NCBI GenBank assembly: GCA_029942245.1
Contig: JAOZTN010000066.1
Coordinates: 1 to 16,403 of the forward strand
Length of the DNA stretch: 16,403 bases
Origin: B18-G4 sp003648575
GTDB taxonomy: Bacteria; Bacteroidota; Bacteroidia; Bacteroidales; B18-G4
Reading direction: 5' to 3'
Each line of letters starts with the position of its first letter. Position 1 is the first letter of the stretch. A model generated the notes under the pieces. The model made no database searches. It was not told where the DNA came from and saw nothing but the letters and a program-made list of their open reading frames with translations. Both the position numbers and the translations under genes were made by a program. Positions 13,498-16,403 of the stretch are shown here, in pieces.

Positions 13498-15171
13498 CTA
13501 TTGTCTTAGCAGTTTTGATGTCAACACTGAGTTTCCGCTTTCAAGACGCAGGAAATATATGCCTGAAGGAATGTTCCCCAGCTCGTTGAATCGAACAACA
13601 TTATTTCCCGGGACAATCGTATAGTTTTTGTCTAAAATGATGCGTCCTGTCATATCGACCACTGCCAGCCTGGCCGGGCCTGATTCCGATGCATTAAACT
13701 TCATTTCAAAGAAATCCTTGAAAGGATTAGGATAAACAGATACTTCAGAAAAGCGGTCGTCTTCATCGTGTTCATAGACTGAAAGAAGATGGGCAGCCGC
13801 GAAATCAGGGATCCCGTATCCGATCTTATTGTCAGGATTATTCGCCCTGCTTGCGCTCTGCTGAACCAGGCTGATCAATTCCATACTATTGATATCCGGA
13901 CAAGCCTGCCACAGACATGCCATCATCCCGGCAGTGATGGGCGATGAAAGTGAGGTTCCGTTTCCCTGTGTAAATGATCCGCTGGGAGTTGCATAATAAG
14001 CACCTTCACCCTGAGCTGCTACATTGGGTTTGATCCTGCCATCAGAGGTAGGGCCATTCCCGCTGGAGATCCAGGGTATGCCGGCGGCATTCACCGCTCC
14101 GATGCTAAAAACTTCGTTGCCATCTGCCGGCGCTGTAATGTAATACCAGCTTGATGTCCCCGAATTACCGGCACTGTTTACCACGACCATACCCCGGCTT
14201 GCTGCCACATCAGCACCAATGGTAATCGGGGTGGTATTGCCATCCATATCTTCATAGGTATGATTTTGAGTGGGATCATCAGGAAACTCACTGTAGCCCA
14301 GGGATGTATTGAGCACATCACAGCCAACGCTATCGGCATATTCAGCACCTGAAACCCAATTATATTCTTCAATGATATATTCAGAAGCACCGTCCTCTGT
14401 CCTGAAAAGATAATATGAAGCCCTGGGGGCAGTTCCTACGATCTCACCCGGATAGTTTCCTGCCATTAACGACAGAACTCCTGTTCCATGAAAATGCTTA
14501 TCGTACTGTATTGCTCCGCCATCAACAAAATCATAATTTCCCAGCACACGACCATCGGCCCAAAGCGAGTCGAACACGGGCAGATTATCAGCATTATCAT
14601 ATCCGGCATCCAGGACACCGATAATGATACCTTCACCTTTGTAGCCGAGTGCATGCAACTGATCACCATTGAGCATACTGATCTGGTTATAGGAAGGGCC
14701 ATAATCATATGTTGATGTGCTCTTGGCCTGCAGGTATGCAGATGGTGCAACACTATAGTCCTCATTCTCAAAAAATGCTTTTCCGTTTTCCTGGCTGTCT
14801 CCAATCTTCTCTGATTTACTGACGCTTGAAACGTATGGCAATAAATTTATCGCAGCAATTACAGATGGGTTATTCGTATAAATAGTAGTACCATTCAGCC
14901 ATTTTGTTGGGTTAAGTATGGTAGCTCCTGCGTTTCTCACACCCTGAAGATATTGCGGGTTCACCGGAATATCCTTCATATCGATCGCAATATTCTGACG
15001 GTTTCTGCGGTCAATTGCACGTTGAGACAGGTATGCTTCAGGGTTGCTAATTGAGTACGGAGAGTTATTCTTATCTGTAAATTGCACATAATACTTATCA
15101 GGTGCGATCTGTGCCCCGGCGATCATTGCAGTCAGAAAAAATCCCAGGAAGAGTATGATATTTTTTTTCAT
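13498..15171 (-). CDS. Secreted subtilisin-like (S8) serine protease with T9SS sorting domain
   Basis: This is a 557-residue exported peptidase. A signal peptide (KKNIILFLGFFLTAMIAGAQ) is followed by a propeptide-like segment to about residue 125, containing LSQRAIDRRNRQNIAID (48-64), which is common to Bacteroidota S8 proteases. The catalytic domain (about 160-465) has Asp188 (IGVLDAGYD), His228 (HFHGTGVLSLMAG), oxyanion-hole Asn336 (NSAGNSG) and nucleophile Ser407 (NGTSLSSPITAG). After a short acidic linker (EHDEDD), residues 475-557 form a Por/T9SS C-terminal sorting domain (VSVYPNPF, then SGIYFLRLESG, ending KLLRQ). The protein is thus expected to cross the outer membrane via type IX secretion and be released or anchored. 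It stands alone on minus. The upstream region has a weak -7-like TAATTTTA and, further up, a perfect dyad. Confidence 0.93.
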   Translation of the reverse strand: MKKNIILFLGFFLTAMIAGAQIAPDKYYVQFTDKNNSPYSISNPEAYLSQRAIDRRNRQNIAIDMKDIPVNPQYLQGVRNAGATILNPTKWLNGTTIYTNNPSVIAAINLLPYVSSVSKSEKIGDSQENGKAFFENEDYSVAPSAYLQAKSTSTYDYGPSYNQISMLNGDQLHALGYKGEGIIIGVLDAGYDNADNLPVFDSLWADGRVLGNYDFVDGGAIQYDKHFHGTGVLSLMAGNYPGEIVGTAPRASYYLFRTEDGASEYIIEEYNWVSGAEYADSVGCDVLNTSLGYSEFPDDPTQNHTYEDMDGNTTPITIGADVAASRGMVVVNSAGNSGTSSWYYITAPADGNEVFSIGAVNAAGIPWISSGNGPTSDGRIKPNVAAQGEGAYYATPSGSFTQGNGTSLSSPITAGMMACLWQACPDINSMELISLVQQSASRANNPDNKIGYGIPDFAAAHLLSVYEHDEDDRFSEVSVYPNPFKDFFEMKFNASESGPARLAVVDMTGRIILDKNYTIVPGNNVVRFNELGNIPSGIYFLRLESGNSVLTSKLLRQ

Positions 15172-15227
15172 TTGATTATATTTGAAAAGATGATGCTTGT
15201 TTTTTCAATCCACATTCACGGAGGCTG

Positions 15228-15235
15228 TAAAATTA
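15228..15235 (-). promoter_or_regulatory. Possible -7 element of the protease gene
   Basis: On the minus strand TAATTTTA matches TAnnTTTG at seven of eight positions, about 57 nt before the ATG. The dyad at 15255-15276 would lie about 19 nt upstream of it, at the place of a -33 element or an operator. The assignment is weak. Confidence 0.25.
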
Positions 15236-15254
15236 CGAAAATGCACACATAAAT

Positions 15255-15276
15255 TGAGTGATTCATAAATCACTCA
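15255..15276. promoter_or_regulatory. Perfect 9-bp inverted repeat, possible operator
   Basis: TGAGTGATT, four bases (CATA), then AATCACTCA form a perfect 22-bp dyad. It has no T-run, so a terminator is unlikely. Its position just upstream of the possible protease -7 element suits a dimeric regulator binding site. Which protein binds is unknown. Confidence 0.5.
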
Positions 15277-15421
15277 TTACTAAACATATATAAACAACAT
15301 TTGAGCTAACAAACTTGTTCACTGGGTGATGTAGAGTATTTGTGAGGTCAATTACTTGATTTATGTCCAGAGATGATTGTATTTTTACCTCAGCTTTTTG
15401 ATTAAGTTATAAGATTTGGTT
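15277..15421. other. Part of the 504-bp gene-free interval; possible source of a small plus-strand RNA
   Basis: No protein-coding frame is credible on either strand. Because a strong plus-oriented terminator follows directly, a short plus-strand transcript may arise here. Possible -7-like sequences are AACATTTG (15297-15304), TATTTTTA (15380-15387) and AAGATTTG (15411-15418), each with a mismatch. None has a clear -33 partner. No known RNA family is recognised. Confidence 0.3.
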
Positions 15422-15466
15422 AAGGACTGTGCTTTTCCCGTCTGCTTTTTGCACAGTCCTTTTTTT
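15422..15466 (+). terminator. Rho-independent terminator without a plus-strand gene upstream
   Basis: AAGGACTGTGC (15422-15432) pairs perfectly with GCACAGTCCTT (15451-15461) around an 18-nt loop and is followed by a run of T to 15466. The T-run shows it works on plus-strand transcripts. The nearest gene to its left, the protease, is on the minus strand, so the terminated RNA is not an obvious mRNA. Confidence 0.8.
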
Positions 15467-15506
15467 ATTTCCTAAATTTACACTCCATTTTCATTAAATC
15501 TGTTAA

Positions 15507-15564
15507 ACTGCTTGAACTAGTTCAGTTGATCAAACTAGTTGAATTGCTTAACTTAGCAAGCAGT
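15507..15564. repeat. Nested palindrome in the trmD upstream region
   Basis: The outer arms ACTGCTTG (15507-15514) and CAAGCAGT (15557-15564) are perfect complements. Inside lie two copies of the palindrome AACTAGTT (15515-15522, 15533-15540) and the central palindrome TTGATCAA (15526-15533). In RNA it could form a hairpin in a long trmD leader; in DNA, a cruciform or protein site. Confidence 0.6.
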
Positions 15565-15603
15565 AACAAATTCCTGAAGTGAGCTAGAGTTTAAAGTTAT
15601 CGA

Positions 15604-15666
15604 GTATCTAATATCTATTATCCGGCAACTAACAACCAATCCAACATTCAACACCCAACACCCAAA
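15604..15666 (+). repeat. Degenerate heptamer tandem array upstream of trmD
   Basis: Nine consecutive 7-bp units run from GTATCTA, ATATCTA, TTATCCG, GCAACTA to ATTCAAC, ACCCAAC, ACCCAAA. The units look like complements of those at 2570-2658 (TAGTATC-like and CAACC/CCAGC-like), so the same repeat type lies in the opposite orientation. It ends 9 nt before the trmD start codon. Confidence 0.75.
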
Positions 15667-15675
15667 ATCACATTT

Positions 15676-16353
15676 ATGCGAATTGACATTATCACCATAT
15701 TCCCCGACATGTTCACAGGCCCCTTCAGCCATTCCATTATTAAAAGGGCTGTTGACAAAGGGATCACCGAGATCCACCTGCACGATTTGCGTGAATACAG
15801 CAGCGACAAGCACAAGAATGTCGACGACTATGCTTTTGGTGGCGGAGCCGGTATGGTGATGAACGTAGAACCCATTGCTTCTTGCATTGAAAAGCTAAAA
15901 AACGAGAGGGACTATGATGAGATCATCTTTCTTACACCTGATGGCGAGCTGCTTGATCAACCTATGGCGAATCAACTTTCGCTTCAGGGGAACCTTATCA
16001 TGCTTTGCGGGCACTACAAAGGCGTGGATGAGCGTGCACGCAAGCTTTTCATTACAAAAGAGATTTCTATTGGCGACTATGTGCTGAGTGGAGGTGAACT
16101 GGGTGCTGCTGTGCTTGTCGACAGCATCGTCAGACTCATTCCAGGCGTGCTGGGCGATGAAACCTCTGCCCTTTCCGATTCCTTCCAGAACAGCCTCCTC
16201 TCCCCTCCTGTTTACACACGCCCGCGCGATTTTCGTGGCTTACAGGTACCTGACATCCTCCTTTCAGGCCACCAGGCCAATATCGACAAATGGCGACTGG
16301 AGCAAGCCATTGAACGCACAAAGAAGCGCAGACCGGGCCTCCTCGAAGAGTAA
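15676..16353 (+). CDS. trmD: tRNA (guanine-37-N1)-methyltransferase
   Basis: This 225-residue SPOUT-class enzyme methylates N1 of G37 next to the anticodon using S-adenosylmethionine, preventing +1 frameshifts; it is essential in most bacteria. The trefoil-knot motifs are all visible: MRIDIITIFPDMF (1-13), DDYAFGGGAGMVM (50-62), LCGHYKGVDER (110-120), SIGDYVLSGGELGA (131-144) and LSDSF (166-170), with Arg153 and Asp168 at the positions of the catalytic Arg154 and Asp169 of the E. coli enzyme. The C-terminal tRNA-binding part is complete and ends RRPGLLEE. The ATG at 15676 gives the standard N-terminus and has no Shine-Dalgarno sequence. It is not flanked by rpsP or rimM on its left; the 50 bases to its right show no gene start. 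Confidence 0.96.
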   Translation: MRIDIITIFPDMFTGPFSHSIIKRAVDKGITEIHLHDLREYSSDKHKNVDDYAFGGGAGMVMNVEPIASCIEKLKNERDYDEIIFLTPDGELLDQPMANQLSLQGNLIMLCGHYKGVDERARKLFITKEISIGDYVLSGGELGAAVLVDSIVRLIPGVLGDETSALSDSFQNSLLSPPVYTRPRDFRGLQVPDILLSGHQANIDKWRLEQAIERTKKRRPGLLEE

Positions 16354-16403
16354 AAACTGCATACGCTTGAATTAATAAACCAACTCTAAGTACTCTAAAT
16401 ACT

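Overview
The window looks like chromosomal DNA of a member of the Bacteroidota. Three observations support this. A secreted subtilisin-like protease ends in a type IX secretion (Por) sorting domain. Several genes carry a TAnnTTTG -7 element, the Bacteroidota housekeeping promoter signature, close upstream of the start codon. Shine-Dalgarno sequences are weak or absent at most starts. No tRNA, rRNA, CRISPR array or intact mobile element was found.

Left part (about 1-2700). This is a gene-poor, mosaic stretch. It opens with 27 perfect TC dinucleotides. Next come a 41-codon radical-SAM N-terminus that stops abruptly and, directly abutting on the other strand, the C-terminal tail of a DUF1566-like (Lcl/FISUMP-type) protein. 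Two copies of a 26-bp repeat follow, 330 bp apart. The first intact gene is a LuxR-type regulator (971-1621, minus) whose receiver domain lacks the phospho-accepting Asp. Beyond it are two tandem, mutually similar microprotein genes of 51 and 47 codons (2083-2394, minus) with their own good promoter.

Middle part (2694-8541). An Fsr-like MFS transporter and a complete XerD-type tyrosine recombinase run on plus, both with -7 elements only 4 nt before the start codon. Convergent to them is a minus-strand pair, an SDR oxidoreductase coupled by a TAATG overlap to an acidic protein of unknown function. Divergent from that pair is a plus-strand operon of a class-III aminotransferase, the N-degron enzyme Aat and guanine deaminase GuaD.

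Sugar-nucleotide operon (8614-13494, plus). UDP-glucose dehydrogenase, UDP-glucuronate decarboxylase, an RmlD-type reductase and a phosphohexomutase are packed with gaps of 9 nt or less, or overlap. The mutase supplies hexose-1-phosphate. Ugd and Uxs convert UDP-glucose to UDP-glucuronate and UDP-xylose. The RmlD homologue reduces a 4-keto nucleotide sugar, classically for dTDP-rhamnose. The likely sink is surface polysaccharide or protein glycosylation.

Right part (13498-16403). The T9SS protease is on minus, convergent with the mutase. A 504-bp gap follows that holds a perfect 9-bp dyad, a strong plus-oriented terminator with no plus-strand gene before it, a nested palindrome and a heptamer array. 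trmD comes last.

Across the window, degenerate 7-bp tandem arrays recur just upstream of three plus-strand genes or operons (MFS, ugd, trmD). These arrays, the microprotein pair and the orphan terminator are the least explained elements.
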